DNA of 64,000 nt from NCBI GenBank assembly GCA_947493285.1, contig CANLQH010000002.1, positions 576,062-640,061 of the forward strand, written 5' to 3'. The number at the start of each line of letters is the position of its first letter. Position 1 is the stretch's first letter. This DNA comes from an uncultured Tenacibaculum sp. (lineage in GTDB: Bacteria; Bacteroidota; Bacteroidia; Flavobacteriales; Flavobacteriaceae). Position numbers and translations under genes: made by a program. Shown here piece after piece: positions 44,423 through 52,247 of the stretch. The notes beneath the pieces are model-generated. The model was not told the origin of the DNA, did not search any database, and saw nothing but the letters and a program-made list of their open reading frames with translations.

Positions 44423-45199
44423 ATGCAAAACTTTATCAATTATAAAAATAGTAAAATAGCGTATTCAGATGTTGGAAAGGGAAGTGCTATAGTTTTACTA
44501 CATGGTTTTTTAGAAAATTCTACAATGTGGAAGGATATTGTTCTTGAATTATCTAAAAGAAATCGTGTGATTTGTATTGATTTACTAGGTCATGGAAATA
44601 CAGATTGTATAGGATATATACATTCAATGGATGATATGGCTGAAGCTGTAAAAGAGGTTTTAAACAGCTTAAGAATTCGTCGGTCAATTTTTATAGGGCA
44701 TTCTATGGGAGGCTACGTTGCTTTAGCATTTACAGAGAAATATCATAAAAATGTAAAAGGATTATGTTTGCTAAATTCTACTGCTCAAGCAGATAATGAA
44801 GAACGAAAGGAACTTAGAAAAAGAGCTTGTGATATGGCTCAGAAAAGTTACGAGCCTTTAGTAAAAATGTCAATTACGAATTTATTCTCAGAGAATAAGC
44901 GATTAGAATTAATAGAGGAGGTAGAGCAAGTAAAAAATGAAGCATTAAAAGTATCAGTTAGAGGTTATATAGCTGCCAATGAAGGAATGCGTTTACGTGA
45001 TAATAAAGAAGCTGTATTAAAATCAATTGAAAAAAGATTAATTGTTCTTGGTAAAAAGGATCCAGTATTAAATTACGAATCAATTATTGATGAAGCTAAA
45101 AGAACAAATACATCTTTAGCAGAGTTACCAAATGGGCACATGAGTCATCTAGAAGATAAAGACGAAACGATTAAAATTTTGAAAGCTTTCGTAAAGTAA
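44423..45199 (+). CDS. Alpha/beta hydrolase
   Basis: A 258-residue alpha/beta-hydrolase-fold enzyme. VLLHGFLENSTMW forms the oxyanion hole, the nucleophile S94 sits in GHSMGG, an acidic residue is in LGKKDPVL and the catalytic H239 is in LPNGHMSHLE. The length is standard. Esterase, lipase or C-C hydrolase activity is possible; the substrate cannot be told. The gene is divergent from the membrane protein-brnQ-AbiH operon, and its -7 element ends just 4 nt before the start codon. Confidence 0.88.
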   Translation: MQNFINYKNSKIAYSDVGKGSAIVLLHGFLENSTMWKDIVLELSKRNRVICIDLLGHGNTDCIGYIHSMDDMAEAVKEVLNSLRIRRSIFIGHSMGGYVALAFTEKYHKNVKGLCLLNSTAQADNEERKELRKRACDMAQKSYEPLVKMSITNLFSENKRLELIEEVEQVKNEALKVSVRGYIAANEGMRLRDNKEAVLKSIEKRLIVLGKKDPVLNYESIIDEAKRTNTSLAELPNGHMSHLEDKDETIKILKAFVK

Positions 45200-45224
45200 T
45201 AATGGCATAAAAATTGTTGAACTG

Positions 45225-45256
45225 TAGCTTAAATTTTAAAACTAAATATTAAGCTA
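45225..45256 (+). other. Hairpin ending at the start codon of the barrel gene
   Basis: TAGCTTAA (45225-45232) pairs with TTAAGCTA (45249-45256). The last base of the stem is the A of the ATG, so the structure could reduce translation or mark a binding site. Confidence 0.45.
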
Positions 45257-45828
45257 TGAAAAAGAAATTACTACTATTATTTGTTACAATTTTCACATTA
45301 TCATTTTCTGCTTTTTCGCAAGAAGAACCAGAATTACAACCAATGTTTAAAACCGATTTTAATTTTGCTGGTTTAGGTTTGTCTTATGAAGTACCAATAG
45401 CAAAAAAATGGACAATTGATTTAAGTGCTGGTATCGGAGCATCTGCAAATGTAAGAAGCTCTTACGAAGTTAGGTGGGACTTAAATAGATCTCCTTCCGC
45501 TTATTTTAAATCAGAAGTAAAATATAATTACAATTTTAAAAAGCGTTATAAGAAAGGTAAGAATGTTGCTAATAACTCTAGTAATTATTTAGCGTTTCAA
45601 ACAAAGTATATAACGTCGAGATTTGATAATGATCCATATTTGTTTACAGCAAACAACGTTTTAGCGAGTGAAGTTCATTGGGGGTTACAACGATCTTTAG
45701 GCGGTAATTGGTTGTTTAATTTTCATACTGGACTTGGAATTGCTAAAGATTTTGATTTAGGGAATCAGAAAAGTTTAACAAATTTGTATTTGGCGTTAGG
45801 ACTAAAATTCTCGTATAAACTTTTTTAA
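45256..45828 (+). CDS. Outer-membrane beta-barrel protein of unknown function
   Basis: A 190-residue protein with a signal peptide (MKKKLLLLFVTIFTLSFSAFS, then QEEPE). The mature chain alternates hydrophobic and polar residues in strand-length blocks (GLGLSYEVPIAKKWTIDLSA, NYLAFQTKYITSRF) and ends LGLKFSYKLF with a terminal Phe, as outer-membrane barrels do. I do not recognise its family. It starts 56 nt after the hydrolase gene and may be co-transcribed with it; a strong terminator follows. Confidence 0.75.
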   Translation: MKKKLLLLFVTIFTLSFSAFSQEEPELQPMFKTDFNFAGLGLSYEVPIAKKWTIDLSAGIGASANVRSSYEVRWDLNRSPSAYFKSEVKYNYNFKKRYKKGKNVANNSSNYLAFQTKYITSRFDNDPYLFTANNVLASEVHWGLQRSLGGNWLFNFHTGLGIAKDFDLGNQKSLTNLYLALGLKFSYKLF

Positions 45829-45833
45829 ATAAC

Positions 45834-45865
45834 AAAACTCCATCAGAACTGATGGAGTTTTTCTT
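45834..45865 (+). terminator. Intrinsic terminator before upp
   Basis: AAAACTCCATCA (45834-45845) pairs with TGATGGAGTTTT (45850-45861) around GAAC and runs into T residues. Confidence 0.92.
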
Positions 45866-45895
45866 TTTTGTAATTTCGCCAAAAATCAACCTACC

Positions 45896-46549
45896 ATGAG
45901 AATTCATCATTTAGCAAAAGAAAATTCAATTCTTAACAAGTTTTTAGCTGAAATTAGAGATGTAAATATTCAAAAAGATTCGATGCGTTTTCGTAGAAAT
46001 ATTGAGCGAATCGGAGAGGTTTTAAGCTATGAGTTAAGTAAAGAGCTTTCTTTTAAAAATAAGGAGGTAGAAACTCCATTAGGAGTTAAGCCAACGAATT
46101 TACCAGTAAACGATGTTGTTTTGTGCTCTATACTTAGAGCGGGTTTACCTTTGCATAACGGTTTGTTAAATTATTTTGATGATGCTGAAAATGCTTTTAT
46201 ATCAGCTTACCGTCATCACCCAAATAATGATGAAGAATTTGAAATAGTTGTTGAGTATTTTGCTTCTCCTTCAATTGATGGGAAAACATTGTTGTTGGTC
46301 GATCCGATGTTAGCAACAGGACGATCGTTAGTAGCGGTTTATGAAGCGATAAAAAAATACGGAACACCTAAAAATATTCAAATAGTTTCGGTTATAGGAT
46401 CAGCTGAGGGTATAGATTATATCAAAGATCACTTTCCTGAAAATACCGATTTGTGGATTGCAGATATAGATAAAAATCTAAATGATAAAGGGTATATTAT
46501 TCCTGGCTTAGGCGATGCAGGCGATTTAGCATTCGGGGCTAAAATGTAA
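45896..46549 (+). CDS. upp: Uracil phosphoribosyltransferase
   Basis: A 217-residue type I phosphoribosyltransferase that makes UMP from uracil and PRPP in pyrimidine salvage. The PRPP loop LLVDPMLATGRSLVAVYEAI and the uracil-binding end YIIPGLGDAGDLAFGAKM are intact, as is the CSILRAGLPL segment. A TAATTTCG sequence at 45871-45878, one base from the -7 consensus, may be its promoter. The stop codon directly abuts the stop of the convergent DUF6427 gene with no bases between. Confidence 0.95.
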   Translation: MRIHHLAKENSILNKFLAEIRDVNIQKDSMRFRRNIERIGEVLSYELSKELSFKNKEVETPLGVKPTNLPVNDVVLCSILRAGLPLHNGLLNYFDDAENAFISAYRHHPNNDEEFEIVVEYFASPSIDGKTLLLVDPMLATGRSLVAVYEAIKKYGTPKNIQIVSVIGSAEGIDYIKDHFPENTDLWIADIDKNLNDKGYIIPGLGDAGDLAFGAKM

Positions 46550-47452
46550 CTACAAGAAAAAGCTAGTAAAAGATAGCACCAAAAATAATATTAAGATAAT
46601 ATCTACCAATAATTTCTTTTTTATCATTTCTAATCCGTTGGTTAAAACAACTGCTGTAGGAAAGAATAAAAATAGTAATTCACTAATTTTTCTTTCATTA
46701 AACAGTCCTACTAAAATAGCAGCTGAAACCAGGTGGATTAAAATTAAAATCCAGTTTTTTCTAAACTTATTTTTAATAGCTAAAGTTTTAGGTGTTTTTA
46801 AAAACAAAGCAAATATTGTACAAAATCCAATAAAAATCATAGGAAGTAAATATTTGTTGTTTAGATATAATTCAAAATTATAATCAATGCCCCAGTTAAA
46901 AAGTTTGTTGAAATTCTCTGTTTTGTCGTGCCAAAAACAATATGTAAAATATAAAAAAACAGGAGAGAAAAATCCTATTAGAGGCGTAAGAAGTGTTTGG
47001 TAGGTGAAACGTTGATGTAAATATATAGAGGCAAATAAAAGAAAACCAAAAAGCGCTGTTAAAGGTTCAATTAAAAAAGAAATTCCAAGCCATAACCCAC
47101 CATCAAATATTTTGTGTAATGTGTTTTTAGAGGTTTGTAAACTGTATACTTTTCTAAGAAATAAAAGCACAGTTAAGTTGGCGTAAAATGTATTGTTAAT
47201 ATTTATTGTTTCAGTAAAAAAACCAATAAGTATCACAAAAAATAAAAAGGCATATGAATTGTCGAATGTTATTTGGTTTTTCGCAATAATGAAGTTGAAA
47301 ACAGAAAAAACAACAATAAACCAAAGTAATTCTTTTAGAATTTCAAGCGAAAACTCTTTAGAAAAAGCACTCAAGGTAAAATAGCCTAAAAAAAGTGCAA
47401 ATAGCACTATAAAATTTACTGGTTTAGATTTACCGAAAAAATTGGCTAACAT
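46550..47452 (-). CDS. DUF6427-like integral membrane protein
   Basis: A 300-residue protein that is almost entirely hydrophobic, with about eight to ten membrane helices (VNFIVLFALFLGYFTLSAF, FLFFVILIGFFTETI and others). It corresponds to the Flavobacteria membrane family placed beside upp and a DUF6341 protein. No function is known. The start is ATG at 47452, preceded by a minus-strand -7 element TACGTTTG (47480-47473) that abuts the -7 of the divergent DUF6341 gene. Confidence 0.78.
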   Translation of the reverse strand: MLANFFGKSKPVNFIVLFALFLGYFTLSAFSKEFSLEILKELLWFIVVFSVFNFIIAKNQITFDNSYAFLFFVILIGFFTETININNTFYANLTVLLFLRKVYSLQTSKNTLHKIFDGGLWLGISFLIEPLTALFGFLLFASIYLHQRFTYQTLLTPLIGFFSPVFLYFTYCFWHDKTENFNKLFNWGIDYNFELYLNNKYLLPMIFIGFCTIFALFLKTPKTLAIKNKFRKNWILILIHLVSAAILVGLFNERKISELLFLFFPTAVVLTNGLEMIKKKLLVDIILILFLVLSFTSFFL

Positions 47453-47480
47453 GGTTTCTTTTTATATTTTTGCAAACGTA
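47442..47480. promoter_or_regulatory. Back-to-back divergent promoters with abutting -7 elements
   Basis: Plus strand: TTG 47442-47444, N20, TATTTTTG 47465-47472. Minus strand: TACGTTTG at 47480-47473. The two octamers touch, so RNA polymerase cannot occupy both at once. Confidence 0.55.
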
Positions 47481-47494
47481 AAGATAATCAAGTT

Positions 47495-47713
47495 ATGTTA
47501 GGATTAAATATTTTTAGATTAATAGGAAGTTTTTTTGAATTCATTTTAACACCATTTAAATGGTTACGTTTAGATGTGGCAAAAGGAGATGCTGGATGGT
47601 GGACTTCAAACGCTGTTAACTGGATTTTCTTATTAGTCTTAATAGTATTATTTGCTTATTGGATGCAACAAAGTGCTATCTTCTTGAAAGAAGGAACTGA
47701 AGATAGAGCTTAA
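47495..47713 (+). CDS. Small membrane protein, DUF6341-like
   Basis: A 72-residue protein with a hydrophobic N-terminal segment (FRLIGSFFEFILTPFKWL) and one clear transmembrane helix (about 42-61, AVNWIFLLVLIVLFAYWMQQ). A conserved-looking D-V-A-K-G-D-A-G-W-W lies between them. It matches a small Flavobacteria family (DUF6341) without known function. It is followed after 11 nt by trmB and probably co-transcribed with it. Confidence 0.75.
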   Translation: MLGLNIFRLIGSFFEFILTPFKWLRLDVAKGDAGWWTSNAVNWIFLLVLIVLFAYWMQQSAIFLKEGTEDRA

Positions 47714-47724
47714 TACCTACCACA

Positions 47725-48396
47725 TTGGGAAGCAAAAACAAATTAAAACGTTTCAAAGAGAATGAAACGTTTGCTAATGTAATTCAACCATCTAGAGAAG
47801 AAGTTACTAGTAATTTTTCTTTAAAAGGAAAATGGAATACTTTTTTTAAGAACGACAATCCTATTGTTTTAGAATTAGGTTGTGGTAAAGGAGAATATAC
47901 AATTGCATTAGCTGAAAAAAATCCAAACAAAAATTTTATTGGAATAGATATTAAAGGTGCACGTTTTTGGCGTGGAGCTAAAACTGCTATTGAAAACGAT
48001 ATGCAAAATGTAGCCTTTATTAGAACTCAAATAGAATTGGTAGATTATATTTTTGCTGAAAATGAAGTGGATGAAATTTGGATTACTTTCCCAGATCCAC
48101 AAATAAAATACCAGCGTACAAAACATAGAATGACCAACGCTACTTTCTTAAAAAGATATCATACTATTTTAAAAGAAGGAGGAATAATGAACTTAAAAAC
48201 TGATAGCGAATTTATGCACGGTTATACTTTAGGTTTGTTACATGGAGAAGGTCATGAAATTTTACATGCAAATCATAATGTGTATAAGAATGAAGGAGCT
48301 CCAGAAGAAGTAACTTCTACACAGACTTTTTACGAAAAACAATATTTAGAAATCGGAAAACCGATTACTTATATTCGTTTCAAATTAAATTACTAA
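47725..48396 (+). CDS. trmB: tRNA (guanine-N7-)-methyltransferase
   Basis: A 223-residue SAM-dependent enzyme that methylates G46 of tRNA. The SAM-binding motif LELGCGKGEYTIAL (about 50-63) and the TrmB signature ITFPDPQIKYQRTKHRM (about 115-131) are both present. The start is TTG at 47725; GSKNKLKRFKENETFANV is the usual beginning of Flavobacteria TrmB, and there is no upstream ATG in frame. It follows the small membrane protein gene by 11 nt. Confidence 0.93.
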   Translation: MGSKNKLKRFKENETFANVIQPSREEVTSNFSLKGKWNTFFKNDNPIVLELGCGKGEYTIALAEKNPNKNFIGIDIKGARFWRGAKTAIENDMQNVAFIRTQIELVDYIFAENEVDEIWITFPDPQIKYQRTKHRMTNATFLKRYHTILKEGGIMNLKTDSEFMHGYTLGLLHGEGHEILHANHNVYKNEGAPEEVTSTQTFYEKQYLEIGKPITYIRFKLNY

Positions 48397-48465
48397 CTGT
48401 ATTTTTTTGAAAGGGTGGCGTAATGTTCTCGTCATACATAGAGTAAATAATTAAAGTACTCGAAA

Positions 48466-49077
48466 ATGATTTTATCTCATTTGGTTTTAGGGTTTGTAAC
48501 TTCCTTTATAGGTTATACTCCACCAAGTATGTTAAATATTACTGCGAGTAAAATTTACATAGAGAACAACAAAAAAACAGCAAGACAATTTATAATTGGA
48601 GTTTCAACAATTGTATTACTTCAAGTCTTTTTAGCGATAAAGATTTCAGAATTTTTAGAAAAACAACCTCAATTAATTCACTGGATTCAAAATTTAGGGA
48701 TTATATTTTTTTCAATTCTTTCAGTACTTTTTATTTATAAAGGATTGTCTAATCAAAAAACACAAGAAATAAAGCCTGTAAGAAATGGATTTCTTTTTGG
48801 CTTGTCATTATCATCTATAAATATGTTTGCAATTCCTTTTTTTGCAATTACACACTCATCATTTGTAATGCATGGTTGGGTTATGTCTGGTTTTACTTGT
48901 ACTTCTTTGTTCTGTGTAGGAACCGTTTTAGGAACCTTTGCTATTTTAAGTAGTTATGTTGTTTTAGCAAAAAAAGTAGAAGATAAAATAATTACTTATG
49001 CTAAATATTTTAATTTACTTATCGGAATAATTACAGGGATTGTGGCTATTTATTCCATCATAAAACTGTATTTTTAA
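48466..49077 (+). CDS. LysE family exporter-like membrane protein
   Basis: A 203-residue membrane protein with about six helices. LGFVTSFIGYTPPSMLNITASK in the first helix region is the P-rich loop of LysE/RhtB transporters, which export amino acids or their analogues. The substrate is unknown. The stop codon is 3 nt from the ATG of the alkyltransferase-like gene, so the two form an operon. Confidence 0.82.
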   Translation: MILSHLVLGFVTSFIGYTPPSMLNITASKIYIENNKKTARQFIIGVSTIVLLQVFLAIKISEFLEKQPQLIHWIQNLGIIFFSILSVLFIYKGLSNQKTQEIKPVRNGFLFGLSLSSINMFAIPFFAITHSSFVMHGWVMSGFTCTSLFCVGTVLGTFAILSSYVVLAKKVEDKIITYAKYFNLLIGIITGIVAIYSIIKLYF

Positions 49078-49080
49078 TTG

Positions 49081-49410
49081 ATGGAAAATAAGTCGGATAA
49101 TTTTTTTGAAAAATCATACGCAGTTGCTCGTTTAATTCCGCACGGAAGAGTAACAAGTTACGGAGCAATAGCCAAATATTTAGGAGCTGCTCGTTCTGCA
49201 AGAATGGTTGGTTGGGCAATGAATAATTCTAGCACTAAAGATGTTCCTGCACATCGAGTAGTAAATAGAAAAGGAGTTTTAACGGGCAAACATCATTTTG
49301 ACGGAACTAACTTAATGCAGCAGTTATTAGAAAGCGAGGGAATTGTTGTAATTGATAATCAAATACAAGATTTAGAAACTGTTTTTTGGGATCCTACTAT
49401 TGAATTGTAA
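49081..49410 (+). CDS. Alkyltransferase-like protein (MGMT homologue lacking the active Cys)
   Basis: A 109-residue protein with the DNA-binding/active-site fold of O6-alkylguanine-DNA alkyltransferase (VARLIPHGRVTSYGAIAKYL and ARMVGWAMNN). The active-site PCHRV is replaced by P-A-H-R-V, with A57 in place of the acceptor Cys. This substitution defines the ATL group, which cannot repair DNA itself but binds alkylated guanine and passes it to nucleotide excision repair. I use the ATG at 49081, not the TTG at 49078. Its 3' end overlaps the convergent RDD gene by 14 nt. Confidence 0.9.
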   Translation: MENKSDNFFEKSYAVARLIPHGRVTSYGAIAKYLGAARSARMVGWAMNNSSTKDVPAHRVVNRKGVLTGKHHFDGTNLMQQLLESEGIVVIDNQIQDLETVFWDPTIEL

Positions 49411-49795
49411 TAACTTTTGTTTTTGCTATCAAATCTCCAATTCTTTGGTTTTTATCATTACTCATAGCTACGAAAATCCCTGAGATAAACATGTAGTCAA
49501 CAAAGCCGAAAAAAAACCTTAAAAAAGCTTGACTAAAGCTAATATTCTCTTCATTGTTGTTAACCACTTTTATATTTAATAATCTCTTACCTAGAGTTTG
49601 CCCAAATAAAGCTTCGCTAATTGGCCATAATAAAAAAGAGCTTAAAAATAATAGAAAAGCAGGCATTCCGTTTACTGTGTAGCCACCATCTTCATTTGGC
49701 ACTCCAAAAGAACTAGCTGTAAAGTAAAAAATTGAAAAATAAATAATTGCATCAATTATAAAGGCAAAAATTCTGAGTCTTTTCTTTGCTATCAT
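49397..49795 (-). CDS. RDD family membrane protein
   Basis: A 132-residue membrane protein of the RDD family. R-L-R-I-F-A-F-I-I-D-A in the first helix and TLGKRLLNIKVVN after the second carry the conserved Arg and Asp residues. RDD proteins have been linked to cation/H+ exchange or to unknown transport; the role here is not known. It overlaps the upstream desaturase gene by 4 nt (ATGA) and the ATL gene by 14 nt at its 3' end. Confidence 0.85.
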   Translation of the reverse strand: MIAKKRLRIFAFIIDAIIYFSIFYFTASSFGVPNEDGGYTVNGMPAFLLFLSSFLLWPISEALFGQTLGKRLLNIKVVNNNEENISFSQAFLRFFFGFVDYMFISGIFVAMSNDKNQRIGDLIAKTKVITIQ

Positions 49796-50679
49796 ATGTT
49801 TTGTTTTCTCAATTCCTTAGTTGTTAAAGTGCTTTTGTCATGACTCCATCCAGGAGGTTTAACTAAATATTTAATTCCATTTATAAAGCTACCGCTTTTA
49901 AAAACTCTTGTTAACATATTTTTCCATTCATGAAACTCTACATTAAATATATTGTGAGTTTTAATATTAGAAGTTAATCCATAATTTGGCATTTCTTCTT
50001 CTTGCTGAAAAGTACCAAACATGCGATCCCAAATAATTAAAACTCCAGCATGATTTTTATCAAGGTATTTTAAGTCAGACCCATGATGAACTCTATGATG
50101 CGATGGCGTATTAAAAATAAACTCAAACCATTTAGGTAATTTGTTTACTTTTTCGGTATGTATCCAATATTGATAAATAAAATTCAGCGTTTTTACAGCA
50201 AATAGCTGTAGTGGATGAAACCCTAATATTGGCAGCCATATCCAAAATAAAAAATGACCAGTTACATCGTAGGTCCAGGTTTTTCGTAATGCTGTTGAGA
50301 AATTAAATCGCTTTGATGAATGATGTACAACATGACTTGCCCAGTAAAACGAAACTGTGTGGGCAATTCTATGTCCCCAATAAAAAGTAAAGTCATCTAA
50401 AAAGAAAAGAACTAACCAAGATGTCCAGTTTTCGTAGCTAATAGTGAATAACCTAAAATTATCATAGATATAAAAAAATAAGATTAATTTTAATGACTTA
50501 GTAAGTAAAGAAATTACAAAAAACACCAAACCAGAAGCTATGTTTACACTCGAGTCTTTTAACTCATGATTTTGTTTTCTGTCTTTCCATCCAAGGTAAA
50601 CTTCAATTAAAATTAAAAGAATAAATAAAGGGATTGCAATAGGGTATGCAAAAGTGTTTATTTGATTAATAATGTCCAT
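49792..50679 (-). CDS. Sterol desaturase/fatty acid hydroxylase family protein (1)
   Basis: A 295-residue membrane di-iron enzyme. Histidine clusters for the two irons are visible: HRIAH, HVVHHSSKRFN and SHHRVHHGSD, on four or so membrane helices. The family uses O2 and electrons from a redox partner to hydroxylate or desaturate lipids or carotenoids. A close paralogue lies at 53318, next to ferredoxin and ferredoxin reductase genes that could supply electrons to both. A -7 variant TATTTTCG precedes the gene on the minus strand. It overlaps the RDD gene by 4 nt. Confidence 0.88.
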   Translation of the reverse strand: MDIINQINTFAYPIAIPLFILLILIEVYLGWKDRKQNHELKDSSVNIASGLVFFVISLLTKSLKLILFFYIYDNFRLFTISYENWTSWLVLFFLDDFTFYWGHRIAHTVSFYWASHVVHHSSKRFNFSTALRKTWTYDVTGHFLFWIWLPILGFHPLQLFAVKTLNFIYQYWIHTEKVNKLPKWFEFIFNTPSHHRVHHGSDLKYLDKNHAGVLIIWDRMFGTFQQEEEMPNYGLTSNIKTHNIFNVEFHEWKNMLTRVFKSGSFINGIKYLVKPPGWSHDKSTLTTKELRKQNI

Positions 50680-50767
50680 AGTTTTGCGAAAATACTAAAA
50701 ATAAATAGCCTTTATATAGCGATAAATAAAGCCTATCTAAACACTTTATTTTCTGAGGGCTAAAATG

Positions 50768-50775
50768 TATCTTTG
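50768..50775 (+). promoter_or_regulatory. -7 element (TATCTTTG) for the Mrp operon
   Basis: TATCTTTG matches TAnnTTTG and lies 31 nt before the ATG at 50807. No -33 TTG at a normal distance. Confidence 0.5.
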
Positions 50776-50806
50776 CAATTTAGAATTAATTTAATTAAAC
50801 ACTCTA

Positions 50807-51937
50807 ATGAGTTTTAAGAAACAAGATATATACAAGGCGTTAGAAACGATAACTGCACCAGGAGAAGGTAAAAGTTTAGTAGAAAACGAAAACATAAAAA
50901 ATGTTGTTGCTTTTGGAGATGAAGTTATTGTTGATGTAATAATTTCAAATCCATCTTTACAAGCAAAAAAGAAAGTAGAAGTAGAAATCATGAAGGCGAT
51001 TCACGAACATGTTGGTCAAAAGATTGATGTGAAAGTGAATGTAAAAGTTGAGGTTCAGCAAAAAGAGAATCCAAATCAAATAAGAGGAAAAGAAATTCCT
51101 AATATTCAAAACATAATTGCGGTAGCATCTGGTAAAGGAGGTGTAGGTAAATCTACCATTACTTCTAATATGGCAGTGTCTTTAGCAAAAATGGGATTCA
51201 AAGTGGGTGTTTTAGATGCTGATGTGTACGGACCATCTCAACATTTAATGTTTGATGTAGAAAGTGAAAAACCATTAGCAGTAAATGTAAATGGGCGTTC
51301 TAAAATGAAGCCAGTAGAAAGTTACGGAGTTAAATTATTGTCTTTAGGATTTTTTACCGATCCTAGTCAAGCAGTAATTTGGCGTGGACCAATGGCTTCT
51401 AAAGCATTAAACCAGTTAATTTTCGATGCAGATTGGGGAGAATTAGATTTCTTATTAATCGATTTACCTCCAGGAACAGGAGATGTGCATTTATCAATTG
51501 TACAAGCTGTGCCAATTAATGGAGCGGTTGTTGTAAGTACACCACAGAATATTGCTTTAGCTGATGCTAAAAAAGGAGTAGCAATGTTTCAACAAGAAAG
51601 TATTAATGTACCAGTGTTAGGTATCGTTGAAAACATGGCGTATTTTACACCTGCAGAATTACCAGATAATAAATACTATATTTTTGGTGAAGGAGGCGCT
51701 AAGAATTTAGCAGAAGATATTAAAACTAGTTTCTTAGGAGAAATTCCTTTAGTACAAAGTATTCGTGAAGCAGGTGATGCAGGACATCCTGTAGCTTTAC
51801 AGAATGGTACACCTTTAGAAAAAGCGTTTACTGATGTAACTAAAGAAATGGTTTCTGAATTATTAAAAAGAAATGCAAATTTACCACCAACAGAAGTAGT
51901 TCGTATAACTACAATGAGTGGTTGTAGTACAAAATAA
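50807..51937 (+). CDS. Mrp/NBP35 family P-loop ATPase (Fe-S cluster carrier)
   Basis: A 376-residue protein that handles Fe-S clusters. Residues about 1-95 are a MIP18/DUF59 domain, followed by the deviant Walker A GKGGVGKS (109-116) and the DADVYGPSQ and DLPPGTGDVHL motifs. Unlike many Mrp proteins the C-terminal region has no CxxC that I can see (it ends TTMSGCSTK). It heads an operon with Nfu, an FNR, a desaturase and ferredoxin, 9 nt before the Nfu gene, which points to cluster delivery to the ferredoxin. Confidence 0.92.
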   Translation: MSFKKQDIYKALETITAPGEGKSLVENENIKNVVAFGDEVIVDVIISNPSLQAKKKVEVEIMKAIHEHVGQKIDVKVNVKVEVQQKENPNQIRGKEIPNIQNIIAVASGKGGVGKSTITSNMAVSLAKMGFKVGVLDADVYGPSQHLMFDVESEKPLAVNVNGRSKMKPVESYGVKLLSLGFFTDPSQAVIWRGPMASKALNQLIFDADWGELDFLLIDLPPGTGDVHLSIVQAVPINGAVVVSTPQNIALADAKKGVAMFQQESINVPVLGIVENMAYFTPAELPDNKYYIFGEGGAKNLAEDIKTSFLGEIPLVQSIREAGDAGHPVALQNGTPLEKAFTDVTKEMVSELLKRNANLPPTEVVRITTMSGCSTK

Positions 51938-51946
51938 TCTAAGATT

Positions 51947-52183
51947 ATGACAGCAGCAGAAATAAAAAATAACGTAGAAAAAGCTTTAGAAGAAATTCGT
52001 CCTTTTTTAGTAAGCGACGGAGGAAATATTAAGTTATTATCTATCGAAAATAATAAAGTAAAAGTTCAATTAGAAGGAGCATGTAGTGGTTGTTCAGTAA
52101 ATCAAATGACGTTAAAAAACGGAGTTGAAGCAACAATTAAAAAGTATGCACCCGTAATTGAAGAAGTAATTAATGTAGCTTAA
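51947..52183 (+). CDS. NifU C-terminal domain (Nfu-like) Fe-S scaffold protein
   Basis: A 78-residue protein consisting only of the Nfu domain. CSGC, with C46 and C49, holds a cluster between two subunits. IRPFLVSDGGNIKLL is the usual N-terminal part. It can pass 4Fe-4S clusters to client proteins. It lies 9 nt after the Mrp gene. A small hairpin with T-run (52182-52202) overlaps its stop codon and may partly end transcription here. Confidence 0.92.
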   Translation: MTAAEIKNNVEKALEEIRPFLVSDGGNIKLLSIENNKVKVQLEGACSGCSVNQMTLKNGVEATIKKYAPVIEEVINVA

Positions 52184-52202
52184 CTGATAAAAATCAGTTT
52201 TT
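52182..52202 (+). terminator. Weak intra-operon terminator after the Nfu gene
   Basis: AACTGAT (52182-52188) and ATCAGTT (52193-52199) with AAAA loop run into five T. The stem is only 7 bp, so partial readthrough to the FNR gene is likely. Confidence 0.5.
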
Positions 52203-52247
52203 AAAGAAGGTATAAGAATTAATTTTACTTGATTTTAGTATTTTAAA

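Noticed and set aside
44380..44439. Longer start for the membrane protein upstream of brnQ
   Set aside because: It would overlap the divergent hydrolase gene and its -7 element and adds residues that do not look like coding sequence of this protein.
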